This document shows positions 24,235 to 33,520 of a stretch of DNA of 64,000 bases, one piece after another. The notes beneath the pieces are model-generated. The model made no database searches. It saw only the letters and a list, made by a program, of their open reading frames with translations, and was not told where the DNA came from. This DNA comes from Lucifuga dentata. Its lineage: Eukaryota; Chordata; Actinopteri; Ophidiiformes; Bythitidae. Where the stretch lies: positions 6,696-70,695 of the forward strand of contig VXCM01005036.1 of the NCBI GenBank assembly GCA_014773175.1. The letters are read 5' to 3'. Position 1 is the stretch's first letter, and every line of letters starts with the position of its first letter. The translations under genes were made by a program, and so were the position numbers.

Positions 24235-27099
24235 GTTAGATTATGCAGACTTTTTTTTTTTTCAAACCTGCATGAGAGCAGAATTGTCTTAAAGGACCAT
24301 TCCATCCATTTTGCATGTTTGAGCCTAATATATTAAATTTTCATACATGTTATGTTACTGACAATCATTTCCCAAAGGATAAAACCGTATTTCAGCTTTC
24401 CTGATATTTTGCTAAATCTCTTAATCTTTCAAAATCAAATATTCAAGTGATACACCCACCTTAAAAATCCATGTTTCTCCTGCTAATAGTTACACAGCCT
24501 TATGAAGTCACGGTCCTTTAAATTTTTCCATAAACGCAGGTCTTCTTTTGGGACTATATTCCCCGGTGGAGGCATACATTCACTCCACGCTTTTTATTGA
24601 GCTTAAACACTAAAATTACATAACTTCTAAAAAAACCTGAATACACGTCTTGTTGGTGATGATGGATTACCTATCCCAAGAACGTTTACAGTATCAACAA
24701 GTTGATTTTAATAGCAGAATGAACTGAAACCAATGGAGGTCTGGAAGGTAGGAAAAACATTTTTAATTCACCGTTCTAGTAGTATGCTTTGGGAAATGAT
24801 TGTCAGTAACGTTAATGTGTATGAAAATTGAATATATTAGGCTCAAACATGCAAAATGGTGGTATGGTCCTTTAAACTGTAAATAGAAAGAACACATCAG
24901 GGGAAGTCTGCGTCGTCTTACCCAGCAAACGCTTCTTCTATCATCTCGGTTTTCTGAGAAAGAGAGACGGAAGAAAAGGAAGGGAGGAGAAAATTTTAAT
25001 TAAGAGGATTTTATGTGAGCAGACCTTGACCCTTTACTTCTCTTCATCTAACAATCTCCCACTACCAACAATAACTCAGCTGTGTACATACACAAGGAGG
25101 TCAGAGGTCAGGATCACACCTGAGGCTGCAGCAGTGTCACTGTTCTGCTCATGGACACCAACAGAACAGGTTGGAGGTTTAAGTTCAGCTCCAGATGATC
25201 TGTGACCTGAACTCCACAGCATCATTTATTTCAGCCCTTATCGCCTTTCATTTTGTTAATAACTTCCTGGACCTCTGTCGGCTTGTTGAACATGTATGTT
25301 TGCTGCTTGTATGTGAGCCGGGTCGGAGTTCTTCTGAAATCTGCATCCCTGCCGAGAATTTCATCCCCACTTGCAGACGTTGGATCATACAGTTTTTGTA
25401 ATCCAAGAGAATATTTATTCCTTTTAATAACTTTGATCAAATAGAGATTATGGTGCTTCTTAGAGGCAACAACAGCAGCAGCTACAGTTTGTCTGTTGGG
25501 CAGCGATTCAGTCCTCCATTCTTATTTATTCGTTATTTCTGCTGAAACCCCTCCATGCTAAATCCTGAGGAGGCTTGAATGCATCAAACTCACCCCGAAT
25601 CACAAAAATAACCCAACGTCATTTCATTAACGTCATTTCATTCCTTCAGACAGATCAGCTGGTTCAGAATGCTGCTTGTGTCCTCACTAAGACCAAGAAA
25701 GTGGATCACATCACTCCAGTTCTGGGGTCTTTACACTGACTTCCTGTCTGTCAGAGAACTGATTTCAAACTACTGTTAGTTTATAAATCACTGAATGGTT
25801 TCAGGCCAAAACACATTTCTGATCTTCTCTGCCTTACCTCTCAGGTGGTCTGGGACAGGTCTGCTTTCCGTCCTCAGAGTTCAAACTAAACATGGAGAAG
25901 CAGCGTTGAGTTTTTATGCACCACATATCTGGAATAAACTCCCAGAAAACTGCAGGTCCGCTGCAACTCTCAGTTCTTTCAAATTTTCTGTTTGCCGCAG
26001 CCTTTCACAACATCAAATAGTTATTCATCTCTTAAACTGCAATATAACTTTTATTTTTGTATTTTATACCTGTCTTATTCTATTTTAGCTTGTTTTTTTA
26101 TTTTCTGTTCTCTTGGCTCTTTAATGCCTGTTTTTAATTGTATTTAAATGTCTTTTTATAATGTGTTTCCTTTGCACTTTGTACGTAAAGACTTTGAATT
26201 GCCTTGTTGCTGAAACTATAGGCTATATATATATATAAACTTGCCTTTCCTTCAGCTTCATGAAGTTATTAATACTAGGGATGCAAATCTCAGCAGATGA
26301 CTTGCAGAAAGATGGATCTCCTCCTTTCTGAGCCCTGAGGAGGCTCACATGCACCAAACTCACCCTGTTACATCCAAACAGCCCCAAATATGAGCTCATA
26401 ACTTGATTTCATTCCTTCATCTTCAGAAAATTAGTTACAGCAGAGATGCAATTTTCGGCAGGGATGCAGATTTCGGTACAACACCGGATACAGGCAAAGT
26501 ATTTCTATAAAATAACCTTTAAAAACTGCACTACAAGACGTGAATATCTAGGCACAAACGCCACTAATATTTTGAATTCGGCATCTGAAAAGTTTGCCCA
26601 TAAACAAGCATTCAGTTTTAAAACATCATTAGAATGAAGTACATATTAAATAGGTGTTTTAAAGCGCATAATCGTAAAACGTATATTTAGGTGCAACAGA
26701 CAATTTTTTCCTCCACTTTGTTGAGTTTTACAAAAAGGAACAGTGTGTAAAGAAACATATTGCAATAAATCATTTTAGGACTTGAGATAAATCAGTGAGT
26801 TGCGGATGCGAAACCGGGATAACTTCCAGTTTAGCTAATGTTAATGATAACATTACGAGCTTAGCTTAGCTTAGCCGTTTCAGCCACTTCTTTTAAAGCA
26901 CTTAACTAAGCCAGGAAGCTGCATTTAGGAAATAAAGTTACTTATGGTTATGATGTTATCAATTTGCTAAAACAAAGCAGATTCACTAACATTAACTGAA
27001 ATGCTAATTACGTTAGCTTTAAACCCGTTGAATGAAGATTTAATTTACCACAATATCCTCAAAGATGCTCTGCAGTTGCGTTTCCATCGAAAGCGCCAT
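1..27099 (-). CDS. med23: Mediator complex subunit 23 (3' end outside window)
   Basis: MED23 is a tail-module subunit of the nuclear Mediator complex, which links transcription factors to RNA polymerase II. Twenty-five exons join in frame to about 1138 residues; human MED23 has about 1368. Exons in transcript order: 27049-27099, 24922-24953, 24081-24168, 23858-23982, 23213-23324, 22328-22426, 22107-22208, 21941-22010, 21236-21348, 21073-21168, 12959-13165, 12282-12425, 12063-12208, 10733-10978, 10093-10235, 8868-9042, 7715-7878, 6836-6960, 6536-6741, 5211-5391, 4969-5139, 3027-3243, 2175-2284, 1661-1787, 738-903. Near-identity to the vertebrate protein is seen in [42 protein letters not shown] and [18 protein letters not shown]. 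All introns seen are GT-AG except the last, which is AT-AC. The final exon ends at a GT donor, so at least one more exon lies left of the window. Introns are filled with MITEs, and the exon 10 to 11 intron is 7.9 kb. No enzymatic motif is expected. Confidence 0.96.
738..903 (-). CDS. med23: med23 last exon in window
   Basis: Encodes [20 protein letters not shown] through NALLNVVLK, matching the vertebrate MED23 protein. There is no AG acceptor at its 5' end: the intron ends in AC and the exon begins with CC, completing a Thr codon (A+CC) with the previous exon. This restores VDTMAGK as in human. The donor is AAGAG|GTGAAC. Confidence 0.93.
904..1660 (-). other. med23: U12-type AT-AC intron of med23
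   Basis: On the minus strand the intron begins ATATCCTT, the canonical U12 5' splice site. It ends TTAACTCCTCTCAC, with a U12-type branch site CCTTAAC whose adenosines lie 10-11 nt before the terminal AC. It is a phase 1 intron. Assigning GT-AG borders instead either shifts the frame or adds a stop. The interior (about 943-1640) looks like a degraded MITE. Confidence 0.9.
943..1640. mobile_element. Degraded MITE-like insert inside the AT-AC intron
   Basis: The two ends carry imperfect inverted copies of TGGACGATA followed by AT-rich, ATCGATAT-containing sequence. The centre includes AATCAGGCGGCAGTG and other non-coding DNA. No clear target duplication is visible, so family assignment (possibly hAT) is uncertain. 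Confidence 0.4.
2024..2166. repeat. CATC/CGTC tetranucleotide microsatellite
   Basis: Imperfect (CATC)n with CGTC and TATC variants, interrupted by a single N at 2082 that joins two similar blocks. Its true length is probably not resolved. It sits just downstream (transcript sense) of the MED23 exon at 2175-2284. Confidence 0.95.
2357..2941 (-). mobile_element. TTAA foldback MITE, family A, full copy
   Basis: Starts TTAAAGGACCATAC and ends ATGGTCCTTTAA, with about 90 bp inverted terminal repeats (GTTTGAGCC / GGCTCAAAC, AATATATTCAATTTTCAT). The flanking TTAA is consistent with a TTAA target duplication. The interior is non-coding. Lies in a MED23 intron. Confidence 0.9.
3440..3935. mobile_element. 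Degraded transposon and LINE-tail relics
   Basis: Begins with ACTCAAAAGTTTGGAATCAT, similar to common fish Tc1-type ends. It contains TGTAAAGCACTTTGAAAGAC followed by GGTGCTATATAAAT, the typical 3' end of a fish L2-like LINE. No coding capacity remains. The boundaries are approximate. Confidence 0.45.
4088..4803. mobile_element. Tc1/mariner-type MITE with long inverted ends
   Basis: Outer ends are CAGGCCAGAAGTCTGAGG and CAAACTTCTGGCCTG, followed by TA on the right. About 140 bp at each end is inverted-complementary, including TTTATTGCACAGGAAATGAC. A second copy at 18808-19685 is bounded by TA on both sides, the Tc1/mariner target site. The interior is non-coding. Confidence 0.8.
5480..5604. 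other. Assembly join with duplicated flanks
   Basis: A single N at 5540 separates two identical ~60 bp blocks (TTTCAAGAAAATTCTTCATT...). This is the signature of unmerged overlapping contig ends rather than a biological tandem repeat. Confidence 0.85.
5921..6504 (+). mobile_element. TTAA foldback MITE, family A, full copy
   Basis: Full-length element with mutated outermost bases (TTATAAGACC on the left, AGTCCTTTGG on the right). Its interior is almost identical to the copies at 24289 and 59871. It ends only 32 bp from the MED23 exon at 6536-6741. Confidence 0.88.
7042..7691 (-). mobile_element. TTAA foldback MITE, family A, full copy with assembly join
   Basis: TTAAAGGACC to GGTCCTTTAA, flanked by TTAA. 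The N at 7108 separates a repeated ~60 bp left end, so the apparent extra length is an assembly effect. Ends 24 bp from the MED23 exon at 7715-7878. Confidence 0.88.
7985..8340 (+). mobile_element. LINE 3'-end relic
   Basis: Contains CTGCCCAGAGACTGCAGAT, TCTGGCACAAAGCATCTC and a terminal CATAGTCCCTGTCTGAATAA with an AATAAA-rich tail. A second copy of the same tail lies at 29755-30060. No reading frame is left, and the LINE clade cannot be assigned from the tail alone. Confidence 0.55.
9130..9628 (+). mobile_element. TTAA foldback MITE, diverged family B
   Basis: TTAAGGGCCATACC at the left and GGTCCTTAA at the right, with inverted ends about 75% like family A. The interior is shared but strongly diverged. 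TTAA occurs at both borders. Lies in a MED23 intron. Confidence 0.8.
9788..9833. repeat. GT dinucleotide microsatellite
   Basis: About 20 uninterrupted GT units in a MED23 intron. Confidence 0.97.
9966..10056. repeat. Decamer minisatellite
   Basis: About nine tandem units of a 10-mer close to CCCACTGCAA with single-base variants (CTACTACAAC, CCACTGTAAC). It ends about 40 bp from the MED23 exon at 10093-10235. Confidence 0.85.
11290..11789 (+). mobile_element. TTAA foldback MITE, family A, 5'-truncated
   Basis: Begins inside the element at GGATAAAACCGTATTTCAGC and runs to the intact right end GGTCCTTTAA. The left terminal repeat is missing. The preceding CTACCTATCCCAA resembles an internal segment of the same element, suggesting a rearranged left side. 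Confidence 0.85.
14070..14535 (+). mobile_element. TTAA foldback MITE, diverged family B
   Basis: Bounded by TTAAAGGACCATACC and GGTCCTTTAA, with inverted ends around TTTGAGCTCAATAAAT and its complement. The interior is diverged from family A. Confidence 0.8.
15185..15222. repeat. GA microsatellite
   Basis: (GA)n tract of about 15 units within a purine-rich stretch of the large MED23 intron. Confidence 0.9.
16201..17167 (+). mobile_element. Solo-LTR-like element with 68 bp inverted termini
   Basis: The element starts TGTCGTGGAAATTTAAG and ends CTTAAATTTCCACGACA. The terminal 68 bp are inverted-complementary at 65 of 68 positions. A perfect 5 bp duplication ATATG flanks it (16196-16200 and 17168-17172). 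TG...CA ends, a TATA-like GGTATAAATTAG near 16975 and AATAAA near 17090 fit a solo LTR. The long inverted ends are more typical of a DNA element. It has no coding frame, so its class stays open. Confidence 0.7.
17554..18103 (+). mobile_element. TTAA foldback MITE, diverged family B
   Basis: TTAAAGGACTATACC to GGTCCTTTAA with TTAA at both borders. It keeps the internal segments TTGATTTTTATAGC and GTACTGGAATGAACTGAA. Confidence 0.82.
18808..19685 (+). mobile_element. Tc1/mariner-type MITE carrying a nested insertion
   Basis: Flanked by TA on both sides. Its left end, CAGGCCAGAAGTTTGAGG, and right end, CAGACTTTTGGCCTG, match the element at 4088-4803. The right arm is interrupted at 19058 by a second element. 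Confidence 0.82.
19058..19669. mobile_element. Nested MITE with TGCTGCGTTCACAG ends
   Basis: Inverted termini TGCTGCGTTCACAGACCT and AGGTCTGTGAACGCAGCA, with a 3 bp duplication TCA (19055-19057 and 19670-19672). A join at N 19607 repeats about 60 bp of its right end. A 3 bp target duplication suggests a PIF/Harbinger-like source, which is an inference. Confidence 0.78.
20390..20475. repeat. AG-rich low-complexity tract
   Basis: Purine-only GAAAGAGAGAGAGA-type sequence. The reading frames across it are composition artefacts. Confidence 0.85.
21201..21231. repeat. GT microsatellite abutting a med23 splice donor
   Basis: A (GT)n of about 15 units ends in a single N at 21231, four bases from the donor of the exon at 21236-21348. 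The sequence at this donor is therefore partly inferred (GTAA). Confidence 0.9.
21551..21872 (+). mobile_element. TTAA foldback MITE, family B, shortened
   Basis: TTAAAGGACCATACCG on the left. The right part is diverged (CAAACATGCAAAAATCACC, then CTCCTTTAA) and much of the interior is deleted. Confidence 0.65.
22596..22745 (+). mobile_element. TTAA MITE, family B, left-end fragment
   Basis: TTAAAGGACCATACTGGTGA followed by the left inverted repeat and part of the interior. It stops at a CTGT/CTAC/CTAT microsatellite (about 22757-22806). Confidence 0.65.
24031..24077. repeat. GT microsatellite
   Basis: About 23 GT units directly 3' (transcript sense) of the MED23 exon at 24081-24168. A matching CA tract lies on the other side of that exon (about 24181-24230). 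Confidence 0.95.
24289..24875 (+). mobile_element. TTAA foldback MITE, family A, full copy
   Basis: One of the best-preserved copies: TTAAAGGACCATTCCATCC to GGTATGGTCCTTTAA, TTAA at both ends, ~90 bp inverted repeats, and an internal GGTCCTTTAA about 230 bp from the left end. Lies between MED23 coding exons 2 and 3. Confidence 0.92.
25648..26240 (+). mobile_element. L2-like LINE, ORF 3' end and tail (degenerate)
   Basis: The translation reads [39 protein letters not shown] and [19 protein letters not shown] across small frameshifts. This is the conserved C-terminal end of fish L2-clade reverse-transcriptase ORFs. It is followed by an AT-rich tail with ACTTTGAATTGCCTTGTTGC. It is 5' truncated and inactive, in MED23 intron 1, sense opposite to the gene. 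Confidence 0.82.
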
Positions 27100-27100
27100 T
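27085..27100 (-). promoter_or_regulatory. med23: med23 start codon with YY1-like motif
   Basis: The minus strand reads AAAAATGGCGC at the first ATG (27099), matching the YY1 consensus AANATGGCG often found at vertebrate housekeeping starts. A second in-frame ATG at 27087 begins METQLQSIF, the start used in human MED23. Which ATG is used cannot be decided here. Confidence 0.45.
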
Positions 27101-28134
27101 TTTTCTTCCAGAAGTGTAAAGTTTTTAGCAAAACGTTACACAAATCATTCACGTACTCCGCTGCGCACGGACGCTAATATCTACGAGCTAAATGCTAACA
27201 TGAATAGAGGCTGCAGACGTGCAACTGCAAAAACAGTCCGGAGACACGTGCTGAGCAGTTCCGGTCCGTTATCTCGTTGTGTAATTACTTCATTAGTATT
27301 TTCCCTGACTAAGATACAGTCCGTAATTAAATATTGTCTGCTCTAATAATTAAAAAAAAAAGTATCAAAATGTGTGATGGCACAGCTGATGTCATTGTAA
27401 TAAAGGTATATGATAACTGAAAGTTTTCTAAGTGAGGTCGTCCATTAAAGTGGGCAATATTTTTTTAAATGGACTATGAATTAATTGGCTTTGAAGAAAT
27501 GTGGCTTATTTTCTCTGATATAGGAAATGTCTATCAGAATAGAGTAAAAGTAATACAAATGTAATTTTAAGATAAAAAAAAGGAAACTCGTTCTGTTGGG
27601 GTAGAAACATTATGTCAGATTATAAGGAAAATAGAATACTCCTACAGTACTTCTGTCAACTGGGTTTACAGAGAAGTAACCCAAGTTGGAAAAGAATTTA
27701 CTTGATGTAAATGCAAAAATATTTAAAGATGATTAAAGATTTTTCATGTGAAAAAAAGAGATTACCAGTACATAAAAATGTCATTTAAATACATGACATT
27801 TATATATACTGGTAAATGTAAATGTCTGTCAGGTTGCAATGTCTATCAGAGTGAAACATCAGTGGTGTAAACAAGCTTTTCAATCAAATAGTTCATTCTG
27901 TGAAATGAGAAACACCAACCAAAGTTAAATTTTTCAGAAGGAAAAATTCCATCAAAATCCTCTGCAGTACGGTAATATATTGCCTTTAAAAAGAGCAATG
28001 GCACAGAGATAAGGTTGTTTTACTGGAGAATACAAACAACCTCATATACAACTGAATAATGTTCAGTATGAACTAAAAGAAGCAGAGATGTCACAGGAGA
28101 ATATCAGTGTCAGACTTGCTTCGTGACGACTCCA
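27100..28134. other. Intergenic region between ddx51 3' end and med23 5' end
   Basis: About 1 kb with both neighbours on the minus strand. The right part must hold the DDX51 3' UTR and the left part the MED23 5' UTR and promoter. No TATA box, conserved coding or repeat element is evident. Local CpGs near 27150-27280 suggest a modest promoter region. Confidence 0.6.
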
Positions 28135-31100
28135 TTACTTGGCTTTTTCATCCTGTAGAGAGGAACAAAAGCAAAGTGTGTATTGGTTGGCACTCATGGA
28201 ATTGTATGTATCATAACTGTCGTGTGAAAACATCATGAAACATATTCTACGGAATAACAAGATGTGGTCTTGTTTGTTGTTCTTGAAGTCTAAATGTTTT
28301 GAAGTTAAGGCCTGAAAGTCTTAACTACACAGTTTTCATGAAGCTGATCACTAATAAGTCCTAATAATTGATACTTAAGAATGTGGAAATTGACATTTGT
28401 ATCCATTAACTGAATTGGCCAGATATGCAGAGCAACATTTAAAACTGAAATATTCTATTTCCACATTTAATAAAGATGTATGCGGTGGTACCTTGATGAC
28501 ACTGGCCAGTTCTTGCAGCGTTTCTTCATAGCGGGCTTCCATGCTCTTCAGGCTCTCAGGCTTGACGATCTGCCTTTTGATCCCGGGACTTCCTGCTTCC
28601 GACACCATCTGAAGGAAGTTTTTCTCCTGCGTCAGGCCAACACACACAACAGCAGCTGCTAGTTAATCTGTTTCTCAAAAGTAAATAGAACTCAAAAGAC
28701 AATGGCTGTAAATATGTGGTAATGTTTACCTGTACTCCAAGCAGAAAAGTGAATGCCAGGCCTACTTTCCCTGCCCTCGCAGTTCTTCCAATCCTGAACA
28801 AAGAAGAACCAGCATGACCTACATCTCTCTCTCATTTCTTTGCAGCTGCAGTGTTTAAAAAGCACAATGATAGTCATTTATATGTCAATTTGAGGGACAA
28901 CTTACCTGTGAATGTACGTCCTAACGTACTGTGGTGCATCGTAATTCACAACACATTTGACTCCGTTGATGTCGATGCCTCTGGCAGCCGCATCCGTGCT
29001 GATCAACCTTCAACACCACACGCCAAAAGTTATTAATATCTTAAATCAAAATGGTCAAAAACACAACAGGAGGTCCTAAATATGAAGAAACATTCACACA
29101 CACACACACACTTACAGCTGGATCTTCCCCTGTTCAAAATCCTTCAGCTTCCTCTTTCTCTCACCAGGTGAGAGTCGGGAGGAGAACTCTGCAGCCTCAA
29201 CCCCACCAAACAGCTGCACCAGCAGGTAAAGTCTTTGGGAAGAAGAAGTATGACTGAGTTAATGAGGTGACGCGCATGGAAACATCAAAATGTGCAGCTG
29301 TATCCAACCTGTGTGCAGCTTCCCTGGAGTTTGTGAAACACAGAACGGGGCTGAACTTCATGCGTAAGATGAAGTGCAGGATGAGCAGAGGCTTTCTGCT
29401 CAGCGTACAGGGCACATAATATTCCTATAAAAAGACAATTAACACATCAAATCTGTCAGACTCTGTTACTGTACATCCTGTAAGTAGGTTAGTAAGAATA
29501 CTCTAAAACCAACTGAGATTCTATATAAACGAGCTTTAAAGGTGTTAGATTAAAAAAATCACAGGATCATCATCACTGCAGTAAACTCTCTAAATACAAT
29601 CTGTTGAGTTTTGAAAATCTGATCCTGTATTCTGATATTTGACTGGCATTTAAGATAATTCACAGTGCTGCTCCTCCGCCGTTGAAGAACTTTTTGCGCT
29701 CTGCTCTGAGCAGAACGTCCCGGTAAGCTTCCAGCTGAGTTGAAAACTTGCACAGATTTTTATTCTTCCTCACATGCTGCAAAAACTGGAGTCTTAGCAA
29801 CCAGGCATGTCAACATTACTTTTACCTCTGACTATGAATGACATTTTATTCTGTTTTGGGATTTGTGGCTGGGTAAAGTAATTGTGTGTAATGATGTCTG
29901 ATGGTAGTTTTGTTTTATGTTTACCTGCCCAGGAACTGCAGATGGAAATTAGCTGTTAGCTAAATCTGGTACGAAGCATCTCTTCTCAGTTTGAGATTAA
30001 TATTTTTGTGCATGGTCCCTGTCCAAATAAACTAAATAAAATAAAATAAAAATAAACAGATTTGTGAACATCCACCTGCTTTGCTTTTCTCTGCACTTCC
30101 ATGTTTCCGTTCTAAGCGAAGTTCTTACCGTCAGACCTTCGGGGAAGTTGAAGCGCTCTTGCGTCTTGAGGACGGCTGCTGATGTGCTGCTGGAGCCGCT
30201 GTGGGCGGAGCTAAAGAGTCTGGGCTGGTGGAGGCCCAGCTGCTGCAACTTCTCTGGGTTCTGGGTGAGCGTGGCGGAGAACAGCAGCTTCTGCAGAGGA
30301 ATCTGCGGTGGCGACAGGCTGCGGAGGAGCGACAAGCACGCACACGGTTACTGCTGCAGGAACTGTCAAGGTCAAGGTCAACTTTATTTGTCTCCAAGGA
30401 GAAATTTGGCATGAGCATCAAGGTGCTGTTCCATACACACTCACATCCATTCTACATTCAACCTCAATACCCTAAACATCACAATACAACAGCTAATAAT
30501 AATAATAACGTAATAATAATAATAATAATATTAAGAAGATAAAAAGATAATGATAAAAATAACCGTGGGCCTGTAGAAGTAGGATAGCCATAATATTGAT
30601 ATTGATTAATCCTTAGTTTTATTCAGTAATTTTGTTGAAAGTGGCACGTTCAAGATCACTAATCACCACAGTTCACAGCATCACAGTCAAAGTGATACAG
30701 ACTCAGGTGACGTGCGGCTTACCTGGCTGCTGTGATGTACCTGGGTTCAGTCCTCCTGAAGATGGACACGCCCTCTGGTCCACTTCCTGTTCTGTACACC
30801 GCCTTGGTTACCTGACTGAGCCACGACTGATGCATGCTGTCAATCATCCTGTCAGCCTCATCAATAATCTGTAACAAACAGCAGATATTTAACGGCGTTT
30901 TTGTTTTATTAGAACTGCTGCTGTTTTAAATCAGACTTATAAATCACCAGATATCTGAGGTGTTTCAGACAAAAACCCAAATTCTTGTTGATGTGATCAA
31001 CCAGGCGACCTGGCGTGGCCACAACAACGTCCGCTAAGCTGCGCCTCCGGCCTCCTCTGAAAAGAAAACAAGTATATTAATAAAGGACAGTTTCAGCAGC

Positions 31101-33520
31101 TTTTTACTTTGTGATAAGTGACTACGTTGTTTGTGTGACTAAATGAAATGGGAATCTTAACTTCCAGACTTTGTGAAAACAAAGAATGTATTTTTACAGC
31201 AAAGCAGATCTGCTGGTGTGGAGAGACTCGCCTGAGCTCTGACAGCGACGCCTGTTCTGCAGCGAAGGACTTCTGACCGGCCAGCATCACCACCTTCAGC
31301 GGCGTTCCCTCAGCGTACGATGTGAACACTTTGCAAACCTAAAAACATGTCAGTCAACTTCCGCCAATCTGTAGAGAAAATATAAACCTATATTTTTTAA
31401 GTTTTGACCTGCTGAGCGAGCTCCTTGGTCGGCAACACTGCCAAGGCCCGAACTTCACACACAACCCGCTCCATCAGCACCTGACGGAGGAAATTAAACT
31501 GGTATTTCAGTTAATTCCATATCAGCTACATGTAAATACATAGTCCATATATATGAATTCTGTGGGGATTTAATTTTTATAATGATTCAAGCAGCTCACC
31601 TGTATGACAGGTATGACAAATGCAAGAGTCTTTCCACTGCCAGTTGGTGCAGACACACAAATATCTCTGGGCTTGTAACCGCCCTGTCCAATCAGCAGGC
31701 CCTGCCGTGCGCCGTCCAAGATGGCGGGTATGACCTCTGCTTNCCGCCCTGTCCAATCAGCAGGCCCTGCCGTGCGCCGTCCAAGATGGCGGGTATGACC
31801 TCTGCTTGCACTGTTGAACATGTTACAGGATTTTTCACAAAAACGTTACACATAATAATGAAACTCAGGTTTATTCAGTCAGACTGAACCTGTCTTGCCT
31901 GGAAAGAAGCGTTGGATTCCATTATTTTCTAGCTTCTTTACAAGCCGAGCAGAAAGACCTTGGACGTCAGAGACGGGGAGCAGATTGTTTTTAATGTCTC
32001 TGTGAATCACGTCAGGCTGAGCGAGCCACTGAGGCAGGACTCTGTGCACCTACAAACACAAAAACATTTTATTAAACACATAAATATACTATTTTCGCCT
32101 CATAGGACTTATGGATGCAAGAATGATATCAGTCAGTCAAGCTGTCAGTTTTTCAGCACTTCGGTCCAAATCATGATGTCCATTGATAATGATGTTCTGG
32201 TGACTTGACCTTTTCTCTAGTGCCACCATTACTGTGCCATCTGTCATACTTTGAGATTCACACATATTAAAAAATGTGAGGCGTGTCCAGGAAGGTCACT
32301 GTTACCTTTTGGACAGGTTTATTCTCAAATCCTCCCAGAACCGGGAATCCAGTTGGAGCAGAAGTTTTTTCTGTGTCCTGTTTAGTTCTGTTGGTTTCTG
32401 TCTCTGCTTCTTCCTCTCCTTCTGTGTCCTTCTGTCCATCACTTTCTGTCCCACAAGCATCTGTGAGGCCGTTTACTGAACTGCCTGAAATCCCAAGAAA
32501 GCCTCAGCGAATGACATGAGAATAGCTTCACTTTTATCAACTTGTATGTATATTACATCATAGCAGTTTTAAACTGGCTGTAAAATGACTCCATGAGGGA
32601 GATTTTTGCAATGTGCACGAATACATAAAATAATTTTTTACTTTTCTTTTTTTTTTTTTTNCTTTTTTTTTTTTTTGGACAATTAAGCCCTAATAACTTT
32701 TTTTAAATCACGTGTGAAATGGCACTTTTCTACCTGTGCATTTGGCCGTTTAACTTACAAGCTAACTGTATCTCCAAATTTTATGCAGAGAGCAGATTTG
32801 TAAACTAAGATTTCATATGTAATAACTCACTTTCTTGTCAGTGTGTAGTCTTGATTTAAGCTAATCTGCACGTGGCAGATTTTGTCCACTTATTTCTAAA
32901 TTTTTACAGATTATTATTATCATTATTATTAAATATAACAAGCTATTATCAACAGTTGTGATTTCTGAAGCTTGAAAAATATACAATATACAACTACAGT
33001 CATTTACTATCAATGATAAAATACATCATCCTGCCCAGCCCTGGTGTCAACGTGTGAATGAATATGCAAATGAGCACACACACCTGCCTGGTCCTTCTTC
33101 CTCTGTCTCTTCTTCTTCTCCTCAGCTCTGTCTGAATCTTGTGATTTTGTCTTTTTGGGCTGTTGGGCCTGTTGACTGCTGTCGTTTTCAGCCTTTCTTT
33201 TCTTTTTGACGTCCTGCGGATCTGTGTGTTTTTCAGACTGGGTTTCTCTCTGTTCTGCCAGATTCTGCTTCTGTTTCTCTTTTGCCTTCTGTTGTAATTT
33301 AGCCAATAACACCTGAGATTGAGACTCCTTCGATATATCCCCATCTTCATCTTCTCCAAGGTATCTGAGGAACGACAGAAAGTAGCGCTAATTACTTACT
33401 CCCGATTCATCAGCGTAATAATACAGAAACACCAATATCGTTACGAATACCTCAGATAAGAGAAAATCGCTACAAAATAAAAATAACACAAACCTACCTG
33501 TTCACCAGAAACAGAGACAT
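28135..33520 (-). CDS. ddx51: ATP-dependent RNA helicase DDX51 (complete)
   Basis: DEAD-box helicase of the nucleolus, relative of yeast Dbp6; in mammals it acts in 28S rRNA 3'-end maturation for the 60S subunit. Exons in order: 33498-33520, 33084-33364, 32306-32484, 31899-32049, 31600-31810, 31409-31480, 31232-31338, 30948-31056, 30723-30868, 30129-30318, 29309-29424, 29116-29232, 28906-29007, 28730-28793, 28492-28626, 28135-28152. After removing a 65 bp assembly duplication in exon 5 the frame gives 651 residues and a TAA stop; human has 666. The N-terminus (MSLFLVN) is followed by a Lys/Glu-rich, poorly conserved region. Helicase motifs in order: APTGSGKT (I), PTKELAQQ (Ia), ATPGRLVDH (Ib), IIDEADRM (II), [14 protein letters not shown] (III), VLCFTNSRE (IV), [10 protein letters not shown] (V), [11 protein letters not shown] (VI). 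All catalytic residues are present. Two introns use GC donors. Confidence 0.96.
29755..30060 (+). mobile_element. LINE 3'-end relic
   Basis: Carries CTGCCCAGGAACTGCAGAT, TTAGCTGTTAGCTAAATCTG and a terminal CATGGTCCCTGTCCAAATAA with an A-rich tail. It is the same tail family as 7985-8340. Lies in a DDX51 intron. Confidence 0.6.
30366..30545 (+). repeat. Dispersed repeat tail with AAT microsatellite
   Basis: AACTTTATTTGTCTCCAAGG is a common fish repeat-end motif. It is followed about 90 bp later by (AAT)n around 30495-30532. No coding sequence. Confidence 0.4.
31226..31235 (-). other. ddx51: GC-AG intron donor in ddx51 (intron 7)
   Basis: GAGCTCAG|GCGAGTC joins in phase 2 to A|GGAGGCCGG. The nearby GT (CGA|GTC) would break the frame before the VVVATPGR motif. 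Confidence 0.82.
31679..31807 (-). other. ddx51: Assembly duplication inside ddx51 exon 5
   Basis: A single N at 31743 separates two identical 64 bp blocks within the exon carrying [14 protein letters not shown] and the P-loop. Keeping both copies breaks the frame. Removing one copy plus the N restores a 652-codon gene. Confidence 0.92.
31893..31902 (-). other. ddx51: GC-AG intron donor in ddx51 (intron 4)
   Basis: The exon ends TTTCCAG and the intron begins GCAAGAC. The next exon (TGCAAGCAG) restores FPVQAEV only with this border, so the donor is GC. Confidence 0.85.

Noticed and set aside
21158..24336. Frames rich in CVCV or HTHT
   Set aside because: Translations of CA/GT microsatellites around MED23 exons.
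31679..31807. Apparent tandem duplication within the DDX51 helicase exon
   Set aside because: The blocks are identical, separated by one N, and break the frame. The same pattern recurs at many Ns, so it is an assembly join.
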